Assembly: GCA_016223085.1 (NCBI GenBank)
Contig: JACRPS010000008.1
Coordinates: 1 to 64,000 of the forward strand
DNA from: Chloroflexota bacterium
Lineage (GTDB): Bacteria; Chloroflexota; Anaerolineae; Aggregatilineales; Phototrophicaceae
Length of the DNA stretch: 64,000 nt
Reading direction: 5' to 3'
Within the stretch, counting starts at the first letter, position 1. Each line of letters starts with the position of its first letter. A program made the translations under genes and the position numbers. The notes beneath the pieces were generated by a model. It was not told the DNA's origin. It searched no databases and saw only the letters and a list, made by a program, of their open reading frames with translations. Below, one piece after another: positions 1-7,961 of the stretch.

Positions 1-650
1 GGGAGGAGGCCACAACCACGCTGCGTGAGGTGGCCGAGGCCTCCGGACTGGCGCTGGTGCCGGATCCGGGCGGGGCGGCCTTCTACGGGCCGAAGATCTC
101 GGTGCAGGTGAAGGATGCGCTGGGTCGCAACTGGCAGATGTCGACGATCCAGCTCGACTTCAACATGCCCGATCGGTTCGAACTGGAGTACACCGCCGCC
201 GACGGGTCGCGTCAGCGTCCCGTGTTGATCCACCGCGCGCTGTTCGGTTCCATCGAGCGTTTCTTCGGGGTGCTCACCGAGCACTATGCCGGCGCGTTCC
301 CGGCCTGGCTGGCGCCGGTCCAGGTGGTCGGGGTCCCGGTGGCCGATGCGCATGTGCCTTATCTGGAAGATGTTGCCGCACAATTGCGCTCGCGCGGCGT
401 GCGGGTGGAGGTGGACTCCAGCGACGACCGGATGGCCAAGAAGATCGTCAATCACACCAACCAGCGGGTGCCCTTCATGCTGCTTGCCGGGGACAAGGAC
501 ATCGAAGCGGGCGCGGTGTCCTTCCGGTTCGGGGATCGCACCCAGGTCAACGGTGTCGGCCGCGATGCGGCCGTGGACGCGATCGTGAACTGGATCGCCC
601 GGCGTGAGAACGCCACGCCCAACGCCGAGCTGTTCGGGGTGGATCCGTGA
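1..650 (+). CDS. thrS: Threonyl-tRNA synthetase, C-terminal part (actinobacterial)
   Basis: ThrRS charges tRNA-Thr with threonine in the cytosol. The frame is open from the window edge, so the N-terminus and most of the class II catalytic core are missing. What remains is the end of the catalytic domain, with FYGPKI, the QLDFNMP stretch (motif-3 region) and [11 protein letters not shown], followed by the anticodon-binding domain ending in ELFGVDP. Wording and neighbour order (thrS, then a HIT protein overlapping it by 4 nt) match Mycobacteriales. This segment is clearly more GC-rich than the rest of the window and belongs to the foreign piece that ends near position 987. Product identity is certain; membership in the same genome as the rest is doubtful. 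Confidence 0.93.
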   Translation, partial: EEATTTLREVAEASGLALVPDPGGAAFYGPKISVQVKDALGRNWQMSTIQLDFNMPDRFELEYTAADGSRQRPVLIHRALFGSIERFFGVLTEHYAGAFPAWLAPVQVVGVPVADAHVPYLEDVAAQLRSRGVRVEVDSSDDRMAKKIVNHTNQRVPFMLLAGDKDIEAGAVSFRFGDRTQVNGVGRDAAVDAIVNWIARRENATPNAELFGVDP

Positions 651-987
651 GCGAAAGCGGTGGCGAGGGCATCGTCGACATCGGGGTGGGTGAACCGGAC
701 CACCTGCAACGGTTGTGGACGCCGCACCGGATGAGCTATATCGCCGAGTCGCCGATGAAGAAGGGTGCGGGTTCGGCGCAGTCCAAGGAGCCGTTCACCG
801 ACATCCCGGCGATGTCGGATGAGGACGGCCTGATGGTGGCGCGCGGCGAGCGCGTCTACGCGGTGCTCAACCTCTACCCCTACAACCCCGGCCACCTGAT
901 GGTGGTGCCCTATCGGCGGGTGTCCGAGCTCGAAGACCTCACCGTGGACGAGTCCGCCGAGTTGATGTCCTTCACCCAGAAGGCGAT
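647..987 (+). CDS. HIT-family Ap4A phosphorylase-like protein, truncated at a chimeric junction
   Basis: HIT-domain protein resembling the mycobacterial Rv2613c-type diadenosine tetraphosphate phosphorylase encoded just after thrS. The GTG start at 647 overlaps the thrS stop (GTGA), as in translationally coupled actinobacterial genes. Visible are [15 protein letters not shown] near the N-terminus and [20 protein letters not shown], the first half of the HIT fold. The matching sequence stops at FTQKAI; the family normally continues about 80 residues to the catalytic H-x-H-x-H loop, which is absent. After 987 the sequence belongs to an unrelated VOC gene on the other strand, so this is a broken join rather than a natural pseudogene (inference). 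Confidence 0.85.
964..987. other. Probable assembly junction between two genomes
   Basis: These ~24 bases encode the end of a mycobacterial-type HIT fragment on the plus strand (MSFTQKAI) and, on the minus strand, the IAFWVKDI segment of a VOC protein. Both genes lose homology immediately past this interval and base composition changes here. A shared k-mer joining two unrelated templates explains all three facts. Confidence 0.75.
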
Positions 988-1281
988 ATGATGCACGCCC
1001 TCGCCTTTTTCGTCCAGGAACGCCTGCCACGTGCTGGGGCCGCCGATGGGTTCGATCAGTTCGATGTCCACCTGCCCCAGGTGAAAAAACGCCAGCTTGG
1101 CCCGTGCCTGTGTCGGCTGGCCGTTGTAGGTCGTGCGCGCCTTGTCCGGCTCGTCGGTGATGATGATTTCCGGGCGTTCCATGCCCAGAATCGCGCAGTA
1201 GCGGTCAATCGCCGCTTCAATGTCACGCACGACGATACCAACCTGTGACACAACGCTGCTGCCAATCCCCTGTTCGCTCAT
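972..1281 (-). CDS. VOC (glyoxalase/epimerase-like) protein, C-terminus cut off
   Basis: Vicinal-oxygen-chelate fold protein resembling glyoxalase or methylmalonyl-CoA epimerase family members. The N-terminal beta-alpha-beta unit is clear (VSQVGIVVRDIEAAIDRYCAILG), and a second metal-ligand strand appears at [12 protein letters not shown], after which family similarity stops at the junction. About 103 residues of an expected 140-160 are present. The ATG at 1281 is preferred over the GTG at 1284 because a GGTGGAG ribosome-binding site lies about 8 nt upstream. Substrate is unknown. The gene is the first one on the Chloroflexota-like side of the contig. Confidence 0.7.
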
Positions 1282-1304
1282 CACACACGCTCCACCCTAT
1301 TTTT

Positions 1305-1377
1305 AACCGCCAAGCGCAGAGGACGCCAAGACTATTTTTGTCAGAAATTTCTTGGCGATCTTGGCGCCTTGGCGGTT
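1305..1377. repeat. Inverted repeat with CGCCAAG/CTTGGCG units
   Basis: AACCGCCAAG at 1305-1314 pairs with CTTGGCGGTT at 1368-1377. Further CGCCAAG and CTTGGCG copies lie inside, so several nested stems are possible. It sits between the VOC gene start and the end of mqnA. It is a repeat-family element rather than a classical terminator, because no T-run follows on the minus strand. Confidence 0.6.
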
Positions 1378-1383
1378 CCAATT

Positions 1384-2415
1384 CTATATTGCCAGCGCCT
1401 CACGCTGCCAGAAGTGCAGCCGTTCCCACGTGAAGCCATCCAGCGCCAGTTCGAGGAACAGCCGCAGCCCGGCCAGATCGTCGTCGGTCAGATGATACCG
1501 CAGATCGCGCAGGTAGCGGCGGCAAACGCCCGTCGGCAGGCCAAGCCGCGCCGAGTAGGCATCCGCCAGTTTATCACGCGAGTCTTCCCGCAGGCCCATC
1601 TCGGTCGAAGCGTACAGCGCGTCGAACACACCCGCCGCTTCCAGTTCGTGCGCTTTGTCCCGCCGTGCCGCCCATACCGCGAACGTAAACGGCAGGCCGG
1701 TCATCTTCAGCCACTCATCGCCCAGGTCGAAAATATAGGGAGTACTGAGTACTGAGTGCTGAGTACTGAGTACTGAGTGGAAAGTTCCGAGTTCCGAGTT
1801 CCGAGTAGTTAAATCTGGCGACTGGCGACTGGCGACTGGCGACTGTTGTTCCGAGTTCCGAGTTCCGAGTTCCGAGTTTTTTGGACTGACGCCTGAAGAC
1901 TGTTGACTGAAGACTTCTTCTGCCACGTCCGGCGGAATCAGCGCCCGGTGCAGCGTGCCTTCAATCAGCGCGTCGTCGCCGATGACCAGCGCGCCCTGGT
2001 GCGCCGCCAGCATACTCGGCAAGTGCTGCTTCGCCACGGTGAACTGCGGCTCGATGTGATACCTTTCACGGCACAGCACCTTGAGCAGTTCCACGCTGGT
2101 GGCGGAATGGTCGGTCAGGGCGATGCTCTGGCCGTCGAGATCGCGCATGTCCGCCGCCCACGAAAATAACAGCACCGTCCGCACCGCGCCCAGGCTGGCG
2201 ATGCTCAGACCGGGCAGCACCACCACCTCGTCGGCATACCGCGCCGCTTCGATGGCGGAAATCGGCGCGATGTCAATTTCACCGGTGCGGATACCCTTGT
2301 TCATCTGCGACGGCACACCGCGCTCAAAATGCACATCCACGTCCTGCAGCCGTTCCGCCAGATCATAGTGAAACGGCATCGTGTTGAGGTAGTCAATCAG
2401 ACCAATCGTTAGCAT
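1384..2415 (-). CDS. mqnA: Chorismate dehydratase MqnA with in-frame repeat insertion
   Basis: MqnA converts chorismate to 3-enolpyruvylbenzoate, the first step of the futalosine route to menaquinone. The family start is clear (LTIGLIDYLNTMPFHYDL), as are the ISAIEAARY region, GDDALI, YIFDLGDEWLKMTGLPFTFAVW and the helical C-terminus. At 343 residues it is longer than the usual ~270-290; the excess is roughly residues 171-225, encoded by runs of 7-bp tandem repeats translated as SVLST, NSELGTR and SPVASRQ units. The frame is kept through the insert and the flanking family motifs are intact, so a functional protein is plausible but unproven. mqnE lies upstream on the same strand, in the same pathway. 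No good ribosome-binding site precedes the ATG; another heptamer tract abuts it. Confidence 0.88.
   Translation of the reverse strand: MLTIGLIDYLNTMPFHYDLAERLQDVDVHFERGVPSQMNKGIRTGEIDIAPISAIEAARYADEVVVLPGLSIASLGAVRTVLLFSWAADMRDLDGQSIALTDHSATSVELLKVLCRERYHIEPQFTVAKQHLPSMLAAHQGALVIGDDALIEGTLHRALIPPDVAEEVFSQQSSGVSPKNSELGTRNSEQQSPVASRQSPDLTTRNSELGTFHSVLSTQHSVLSTPYIFDLGDEWLKMTGLPFTFAVWAARRDKAHELEAAGVFDALYASTEMGLREDSRDKLADAYSARLGLPTGVCRRYLRDLRYHLTDDDLAGLRLFLELALDGFTWERLHFWQREALAI
1741..1905. repeat. Heptanucleotide tandem-repeat tract inside mqnA
   Basis: Blocks of 7-bp units follow each other: AGTACTG about five times (1741-1775), TTCCGAG three times (1785-1805), GGCGACT four times (1817-1844) and TTCCGAG four times again (1849-1876), then degenerate GAAGACT-like units to about 1905. 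The tract leaves the mqnA frame open. Confidence 0.9.
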
Positions 2416-2520
2416 TCAGCACTCAGCTTTCAGCCATTAGCTTTGAGTAACGAGGGATGAGGTACGAGGAATGAGTGATACGCCATACGTTTTTGCATTT
2501 TACTCATACCTCATACCTCA
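2416..2520. repeat. Degenerate heptamer tract between mqnA and the next gene
   Basis: Runs of CAGC/TCAG-type and GATGAGG/TACGAGG-type units with roughly 7-bp spacing (for example CACTCAG, CTTTCAG, GGATGAG, GTACGAG, ACCTCAT). They resemble the repeats within mqnA but are more diverged. No gene was seen. Confidence 0.6.
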
Positions 2521-2823
2521 TTACTTTCCACTCATCCCTATCAAAATCGCCATCGTCACCACCAGCGGTAGTATGGCCGCAAACAGCAGCGACACGATCT
2601 GCAACGGACGCACCAGCAGATTGTGCGGCTTCAGGCTGTCTACCGGCTCGTCGTTGATCTGCCAGATATTTTCTTCGCCCATGCGGATGGTCACGCCCAG
2701 TGCCCGCCCCAGCACCCGCCGCAGCCAGGGGTCCACGTAGCGGAAATACAGCCGCAGCCACACGCCGCCGATCACCAGCAGCAGTACCGCGCCAACGAGG
2801 AGAATGCTTGCCGACTCGTCCAT
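2521..2823 (-). CDS. Small two-span membrane protein, unknown
   Basis: A 100-residue protein not assigned to a family. Hydrophobic spans lie at about residues 6-27 (ILLVGAVLLLVIGGVWLRLYF) and 73-97 (near the C-terminus), separated by a charged loop containing GEENIWQINDEPVDSLKP. The arrangement suggests both ends on the same side of the cytoplasmic membrane. It lies between mqnA and a Uma2 gene on the same strand, so co-transcription with menaquinone genes is possible. A short palindromic repeat lies immediately upstream of the ATG, leaving no clear ribosome-binding site. Function unknown. Confidence 0.6.
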   Translation of the reverse strand: MDESASILLVGAVLLLVIGGVWLRLYFRYVDPWLRRVLGRALGVTIRMGEENIWQINDEPVDSLKPHNLLVRPLQIVSLLFAAILPLVVTMAILIGMSGK

Positions 2824-2830
2824 GTTTTAC

Positions 2831-2853
2831 GGACACGATGGTTCGTGTCCCTA
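2831..2853. repeat. Palindromic intergenic element (GGACACGA arms)
   Basis: GGACACGA at 2831-2838 pairs with TCGTGTCC at 2843-2850, followed by CTAC. The outer left arm is degraded relative to the full GTAGGGACACGA form found at 3439. Confidence 0.7.
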
Positions 2854-2865
2854 CATCCCATCCCT

Positions 2866-3417
2866 TTACTCGCTGAACCAGCTTTGGGTATCAATCGTCG
2901 CGCCGTTCAGCACCGCCGACACAAACGCCTGCTTCGCTTTAAAAACACCCTGCCGGACGAACTTCGTACTGTCGTGACGATACCCTTCCGTAAATTTCGC
3001 GTCCGGGTCTACCAGCCAGTATTCGCGCACGCCGTACCGCTCGTAAGTTTCATACTTGATGCCGCGATCATTGGATGCCGTCGAAGGCGACAGGATTTCA
3101 ATCACCAGATCAGGCGCGCCGCGCCAGTAGCTTCCATCGGGTTCTAAAAAGCAGTTGGCGTTCTGCGGGCTGACCCAGAACAAATCCGGCTCGAAGCTGT
3201 TGCTATCATCGAAGTGCAGGCCAACCGGAGCAACACACAGTTCCCCTTCCAGCTTAAGTGGCAGCAGGACGGCGATGATTTGCAGCAGCGTTTTTTGATG
3301 CCTGAAATTTGGTGGATTCACAACGATCTCCCCGTCAATCAGTTCGACGATTTGATTCGTCTCCGGCAGCGCGTCGTATTCCTCAAACGTTACTCGTGTT
3401 TTCACCTGCGCGTCCAT
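2866..3417 (-). CDS. Uma2-family (DUF820) restriction-endonuclease-fold protein
   Basis: A 183-residue member of the Uma2/DUF820 family, PD-(D/E)xK-fold proteins abundant in Cyanobacteria and Chloroflexota whose role is not established. Diagnostic features are TFEEYDALPETNQIVELIDGE at the N-terminus, SFEPDLFWV, PDLVIEILSPSTASNDRGIK (the predicted catalytic D-x(n)-E-x-L stretch) and YERYGVREYWLVDP. The ATG is preceded by GAGGAA at good spacing. It sits between mqnE and mqnA but is probably an independent passenger gene, as these proteins often occur in scattered single copies. Nuclease activity is inferred from the family only. Confidence 0.85.
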   Translation of the reverse strand: MDAQVKTRVTFEEYDALPETNQIVELIDGEIVVNPPNFRHQKTLLQIIAVLLPLKLEGELCVAPVGLHFDDSNSFEPDLFWVSPQNANCFLEPDGSYWRGAPDLVIEILSPSTASNDRGIKYETYERYGVREYWLVDPDAKFTEGYRHDSTKFVRQGVFKAKQAFVSAVLNGATIDTQSWFSE

Positions 3418-3438
3418 CAGAATTCCTCACCAACTCAC

Positions 3439-3466
3439 GTAGGGACACGATATATCGTGTCCCTAC
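3439..3466. repeat. Perfect 28-bp palindrome, GTAGGGAC family
   Basis: Outer arms GTAGGGAC/GTCCCTAC and inner arms ACGATA/TATCGT form a perfect palindrome between the Uma2 gene and mqnE. It is identical to the element at 62787-62814. Confidence 0.9.
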
Positions 3467-3469
3467 AGT

Positions 3470-4558
3470 TTACGCAAACACCTCGATTTCATTGTAAACC
3501 GTGTCGCGTTCGACCGGCGTATATCCCGCCGCGCGGATAAATGCCTTGAGTTCTTCCACCGTCATGGCCTGCTTTTTCGCGCCGGCGTCCTGGTAAATGT
3601 GTTCCTCGATGATCGTGCCGTCCATGTCGTTGGCGCCGAAGCTGAGCGCCACCTGCGCCAACTGCGGCGTCAGCATGACCCAGTAGGCTTTGATGTTGGA
3701 GATGTTGTCCAGCATCAGCCGGCTGATCGCCAGCGTCTTGATGTCATCCACGCCGGTTGTCCACTGGCGGTTGAGCTTGCGCCCCAGGTTGTTTTCTTCC
3801 GGGTGGAACGCCAGCGCGATAAACGTCTGGAAGCCACCGCTTTTGTCCTGCTGCTCGCGCAGGGCAACCATGTGGTGAATCCGGTGTTCCGGCTTTTCGA
3901 TGTGGCCGTAGAGCATGGTGCAGTTGGTTTTGAGGCCGAGCCGGTGCGCCGCGTCGTGGACGGCCAGCCACGTTTCCATGTTGGCTTTTTCGGGGCAAAT
4001 CTTGCGCCGCACGTCCCAGTGGAAAATCTCCGCGCCGCCGCCCGGCATACTGTCCAGCCCGGCGTCCACCAACTGCCGCAGCACCTCCTCGTGCGATAGG
4101 CCAGTCAGTTCGCGGAAGAAGTCAATTTCGACAGCGGTGAAGGCTTTTAAATGAATGTGGGGAAATTCGCGTTTGAGCACGCGCAGCACGTCCAGATAAT
4201 AATCAAAGCCGAGCGTGGGATGCAGCCCGCCAACGATGTGGAACTCCCGCACGCCCGCATCCACCGCCGCGCGCACGCGGTCGGGAATCTGCTCCGGCAT
4301 GTAGGTGTACGCGCCATCTTCCTCGTCGCTGGTGCGGGCGAACGAGCAGAAGTTGCAGTGGAAGGCGCAGACGTTGGTGGGGTTGATGTGGCGGTTTTTG
4401 TTAAAGTACACTTTGTCGCCGTGCAGGCGGCGGCGCACCGTCTGCGCCAGCTTGCCGATCTTAATCACGTCGCGCTGCTCGAACAGCCACAATCCTTCGT
4501 CGAAGGTCAGGCGTTCCCCAACATTCACTTTCTCGCGCAGGTGTTCCCAGGTCGTCAT
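3470..4558 (-). CDS. mqnE: Aminofutalosine synthase MqnE (radical SAM)
   Basis: MqnE joins the product of MqnA to S-adenosylmethionine to make aminofutalosine in the futalosine menaquinone pathway. The radical-SAM cluster motif CAFHCNFC gives Cys64, 68 and 71 (CxxxCxxC). GGLHPTLGFDYYLDVL and the MqnE-typical SMPGGGAEIFHWDVRRKICPEK favour MqnE over its paralogue MqnC. The start at 4558 (MTTWEHLREK) has GAGGAAG upstream at about 6 nt and gives 362 residues, near family length; a longer reading from 4612 lacks this support. With mqnA nearby this suggests menaquinone-based respiration; mqnB, mqnC and mqnD are not in the window. Confidence 0.93.
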   Translation of the reverse strand: MTTWEHLREKVNVGERLTFDEGLWLFEQRDVIKIGKLAQTVRRRLHGDKVYFNKNRHINPTNVCAFHCNFCSFARTSDEEDGAYTYMPEQIPDRVRAAVDAGVREFHIVGGLHPTLGFDYYLDVLRVLKREFPHIHLKAFTAVEIDFFRELTGLSHEEVLRQLVDAGLDSMPGGGAEIFHWDVRRKICPEKANMETWLAVHDAAHRLGLKTNCTMLYGHIEKPEHRIHHMVALREQQDKSGGFQTFIALAFHPEENNLGRKLNRQWTTGVDDIKTLAISRLMLDNISNIKAYWVMLTPQLAQVALSFGANDMDGTIIEEHIYQDAGAKKQAMTVEELKAFIRAAGYTPVERDTVYNEIEVFA

Positions 4559-4736
4559 CGGTCGCTTCCTCGTTAAAATTGCCCGCCATCCCGGCTGCTC
4601 CTTCGCTGCCATCTGCTGAAACCGACAGGAGCAACCTTCACAACGTTCAAAATGTTCTGAATTTCACGATGATTATAAGCCAGATTATTTGTACTGTAAA
4701 GTTCCCCTATGATACCTTTAATCCAGCGAGGTCGTC

Positions 4737-5621
4737 ATGGTCTGGATTATCCGGCTGGTCGCGGTCAGCCTGACCCTGCATACGTTTGTGATCGCCCTGG
4801 CGCTGCTGCTCGGCCAGCGATTGCCTGCCGGCGTGTTGGCCTTCTCGTCCAACCGTACCGGCGTCACCGATGTATATCTGCTGGACACCGGGCGCGGCTT
4901 CGCCTATAACCTTACGCCGACCCCTGGCAACGATAATTACCCGGCCTGGTCGCCGGACGGTCAGCGCATCGCCTTCATTTCGTGGCGGGACAGCCGGGCC
5001 GAACTGTACGTAATGGACGCGGACGGTGGCAACCAGCGGCGGCTGACCGATAACACCTCTTACGAATGGCGGCCTGCCTGGTCGCCGGATGGCCGGTTTA
5101 TCCTGTACGGTTCGGAAGCGGAAGGCGCGCTGCAAATCTTCCGGCTTGAGGTGGACGGCGACAGTCCGCCGCGCAATCTCAGCGGCCAGCGCAGGGCGGA
5201 CTGCTGCCCGTCGTGGTCGCCGGATGGACAGCAGGTAGTGTTTGTATCCGGCAGCGCCGGCACGGGCGACCTGTTTCTGATGAACCTGCGCGGCAGTATC
5301 TCCGGTCGGCTGACCGACAACAATGACGACGACCTGCTGCCCGCCTGGTCGCTGGATGGCCGTTCGATTGCCTACATTTCCGGGCGTTACGGCAACCGCG
5401 CCGTTTACGTGCTTGACCTCGCCACCGGCACAGCCCGCAACCTGACCGGCCCGATTTACGACTGTCTCGCGCCGGCCTGGTTGCCGGACAGCCGCGCGCT
5501 GGTATTTATGGCCTACGCGGTATCCACCTGGGACCTGTACCAGGTCAACGCCGACGGCACGAACCTGCGCCGCCTGACCTTTGGCCCCGGTGACAACCGC
5601 TGGCCGTCGTGGAAGCCGTGA
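4737..5621 (+). CDS. Membrane-anchored TolB/PD40 beta-propeller protein
   Basis: A 294-residue protein with an N-terminal hydrophobic anchor (about residues 2-25, IIRLVAVSLTLHTFVIALAL) followed by five or six PD40-type propeller blades. The blade signature is PAWSPDGQRIAFISWRDS-type sequence followed by LYVMDADGGNQRRLTDN, which recurs with small changes. It is probably anchored in the cytoplasmic membrane with the propeller outside (inference). Such TolB-like repeats normally mediate protein interactions; no enzyme domain is present. It is similar in design to the protein at 49236-50189. Upstream is the divergent mqnE gene. Confidence 0.8.
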   Translation: MVWIIRLVAVSLTLHTFVIALALLLGQRLPAGVLAFSSNRTGVTDVYLLDTGRGFAYNLTPTPGNDNYPAWSPDGQRIAFISWRDSRAELYVMDADGGNQRRLTDNTSYEWRPAWSPDGRFILYGSEAEGALQIFRLEVDGDSPPRNLSGQRRADCCPSWSPDGQQVVFVSGSAGTGDLFLMNLRGSISGRLTDNNDDDLLPAWSLDGRSIAYISGRYGNRAVYVLDLATGTARNLTGPIYDCLAPAWLPDSRALVFMAYAVSTWDLYQVNADGTNLRRLTFGPGDNRWPSWKP

Positions 5622-5752
5622 TAGTCATTCACCTGGCCTGTTTCACGCACAGGCTGGAACAAGTGCCGAACGCTGCCGGATAGTATCTTTTTGTCCGGCC
5701 TGGTTTATAATGAGCGCAGTTGTGATGTACTGTTATTTGAGCATCCCTTTTT

Positions 5753-7864
5753 ATGAATGATGAGCCGTCAGACCGCCTGCCCGATTTTTCGTCGTTCTCC
5801 CTCGAACTGGAAGCGCTCTACGCCACTGCTCCGATCGGGTTGTGTGTGCTGGACACGAAGCTGCGGTTTTTGCGGATTAATCAGTGGCTGGCGGCGATCA
5901 ACGGCTTTTCGGTACAGGCGCACCTGGGCAGAACCGTCCGGGAGATGCTGCCGGAACTGGCGGATCGGGTTGAGCCGGTGCTGCGAAACATCATCGAGAC
6001 CGGCGAAGCGCGTTCCAATATGGAGATCAGCGGGGAGACTCCTGCGCAGCCGGGGGTGACTCGCTTCTGGCGGGAGCACTTCCTTCCCATTAAAAGCGAC
6101 GCCGGCGCGGTGATTGCCCTTGCTGTCATCGTTGAGGAGATTTCCGAGCGCAAACGCGCCGAAGAACGCTTTCGCCTGCTGAACCAGGCCGGCGAACTGC
6201 TCTCCTCGTCGCTCGACTATGAATCAACCCTGATTCTGGTGGCGCAACTGGCCGTGCCGGTGATCGCCGACTGGTGCGTGGTGGACATCGCTGATGATGC
6301 CGGCGCACTGCACCGTCTGGCGATCACCCATGCCAACCCCACCAAACAGGGTATAGCGGAAGAACTCAAACGACGCTATCCGGTCATCCCGCCGGACTCC
6401 GACCACACCCTGAACCGCGTTCTGCGCACCGGCAAAACCTGGTTCGACCCCGACGTATCGGCAGAGCGCTTTGAGGCGCAGGCGCGCGACCCTGACCATC
6501 TTCGCCTCCTGCGCGAACTGGGCTTTCAATCCGAAATTGTCGTCCCACTGGCGGCGCGCGGCAAATTCCTGGGCGGACTGACGTTTGTCTACGGTAGTTC
6601 CAACCGCCGCTACAGCGCAGCGGACGTGGAGATGATCGAAGTCCTGGCGCGCCGCGCCGCGCTGGCGATTGATAACGCGCGCCTGTACCACGAGGCGCAG
6701 CTTGCCCGCCAGGAAGCGGACCAGCACGCGGCGCGTATCGCCCTGCTTCAGGAAATCACCAGCGCCCTGTCGTCCGTGCGCCGGATGCCGGAACTGGTGG
6801 AAATTATCTTGCAGCGGGCCGTGCCGCTGTTGGACGCTCACATCGGCGCGATTCTGCTGCTGACCGAAGATGGCACGGCACTGCAATGGGCGGAACAAAG
6901 CGGCCTTCCGCCAGAAGTCCAGAATCAATACCGGCTGCTGCCGCTGCACGACCGTTTCCCGGTGACGGATGTCGTTCGCACCCAGGCCCCGGTCTGGATT
7001 GAAACTGAAACGGAATATATCACCCGCTATCCGCATCTGATGGAGACGATTCGCTACGTGTCCCATACCCAGGCGGTGGCTGCGCTGCCCCTGTGGCTGA
7101 ACGGCAAAATCGGCGGCGTGATCGCATTCGGTTTTCCGCAGTCCCATCCCTTTGACCGGAAAGACCGCATGCTGTTTGCGGCCATTGCCGACCAGTGTGC
7201 CCAGGCGGTTGATCGCATCCGGCTGGCGGAGAAGGAGCGCCACCTGATTGTGATGGAAGAACGCCAGCGGCTGGCGCGTGAACTGCACGACGCCGTTTCC
7301 CAGACGCTGACGGCAGCCACCATCATGGCGGAGAGCGCCGACCGTATCTGGAAAAAAGACCCGCAGCGCGCGCTGGACATCATCAACCAGGTTGCCCGGC
7401 TGAATCACGTCGCCCAGGCGGAACTGCGCACCCTGCTGTGGGAACTGCGGCCAGAGGTGATATTAAAGACCAAACCTAGCGATCTTCTCAGCCAGCTTGT
7501 CCGGGTTGTCAATGAGCGCAAAGGTATCCGCGCCGAACTGCTATGTGACGGGGAGGACCAGCTCCTGCCGGAAGCTGTGCATACCGCCCTGTACCGCATC
7601 GCTCAGGAAAGCATCAATAACGTGTTTAAGCACAGCCAGGCCAGTCTGGTCCGCGTATACCTGTCGCAGTCCGACGGCGGGTTTACCCTGCGGGTTGTGG
7701 ATAATGGGCGCGGCTTTGACACCGGCCAGACCTCCGCCGGGCTGGGACTGGGGACGATGCGCGAACGGGCGGCAGCCATTGGGGCGACGCTCACGCTGAC
7801 CAGCCAGCCGGGCGCGGGCACAACCATCGAACTGTCGTGGAGCAGCATCACCGCCGGGGTGTAG
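5753..7864 (+). CDS. PAS-GAF-GAF sensor histidine kinase, NarL/LuxR-type (HisKA_3)
   Basis: A 703-residue soluble sensor kinase without obvious membrane spans. Order: PAS with PAC-like end (about 15-140), GAF (about 155-315), a short coiled linker, second GAF (about 330-490), HisKA_3 dimerisation domain with H-box ERQRLARELHDAVSQTL (phosphorylated His512) and HATPase_c (about 600-697; NNVFKHSQA N-box, VVDNGRGFD, GLGLGTMRERA). The family phosphorylates LuxR-type regulators; no such gene is adjacent, so the partner is unknown. The second GAF closely resembles a GAF of the kinase at 55479-57653. The ligand is unknown. A TATAAT-like box lies at 5706-5711. Confidence 0.92.
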   Translation: MNDEPSDRLPDFSSFSLELEALYATAPIGLCVLDTKLRFLRINQWLAAINGFSVQAHLGRTVREMLPELADRVEPVLRNIIETGEARSNMEISGETPAQPGVTRFWREHFLPIKSDAGAVIALAVIVEEISERKRAEERFRLLNQAGELLSSSLDYESTLILVAQLAVPVIADWCVVDIADDAGALHRLAITHANPTKQGIAEELKRRYPVIPPDSDHTLNRVLRTGKTWFDPDVSAERFEAQARDPDHLRLLRELGFQSEIVVPLAARGKFLGGLTFVYGSSNRRYSAADVEMIEVLARRAALAIDNARLYHEAQLARQEADQHAARIALLQEITSALSSVRRMPELVEIILQRAVPLLDAHIGAILLLTEDGTALQWAEQSGLPPEVQNQYRLLPLHDRFPVTDVVRTQAPVWIETETEYITRYPHLMETIRYVSHTQAVAALPLWLNGKIGGVIAFGFPQSHPFDRKDRMLFAAIADQCAQAVDRIRLAEKERHLIVMEERQRLARELHDAVSQTLTAATIMAESADRIWKKDPQRALDIINQVARLNHVAQAELRTLLWELRPEVILKTKPSDLLSQLVRVVNERKGIRAELLCDGEDQLLPEAVHTALYRIAQESINNVFKHSQASLVRVYLSQSDGGFTLRVVDNGRGFDTGQTSAGLGLGTMRERAAAIGATLTLTSQPGAGTTIELSWSSITAGV

Positions 7865-7961
7865 GCGGTGGTGCCCAGCGTGATACAATTGCTTTGTTTG
7901 TATGGTAACAACGCTGGCAAACAAGAATCGCGGCGCTCATTGCACCGCGACTCCTGTTTTT

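Noticed and set aside
1-987. Horizontally acquired actinobacterial thrS-HIT genes
   Set aside because: The HIT gene is cut in mid-domain at a stretch that also fits a cut VOC gene on the opposite strand, and no mobility gene is present. A chimeric join explains it more simply.
1741-1876. CRISPR-like array
   Set aside because: Units are only 7 bp and directly abutting, with no spacers, no leader and no cas genes.
5691-5711. Complete promoter before the NarL-type kinase gene
   Set aside because: A TATAAT box exists but the nearest TTGTCC lies only 9 bp upstream, too close for a normal sigma-70 promoter.
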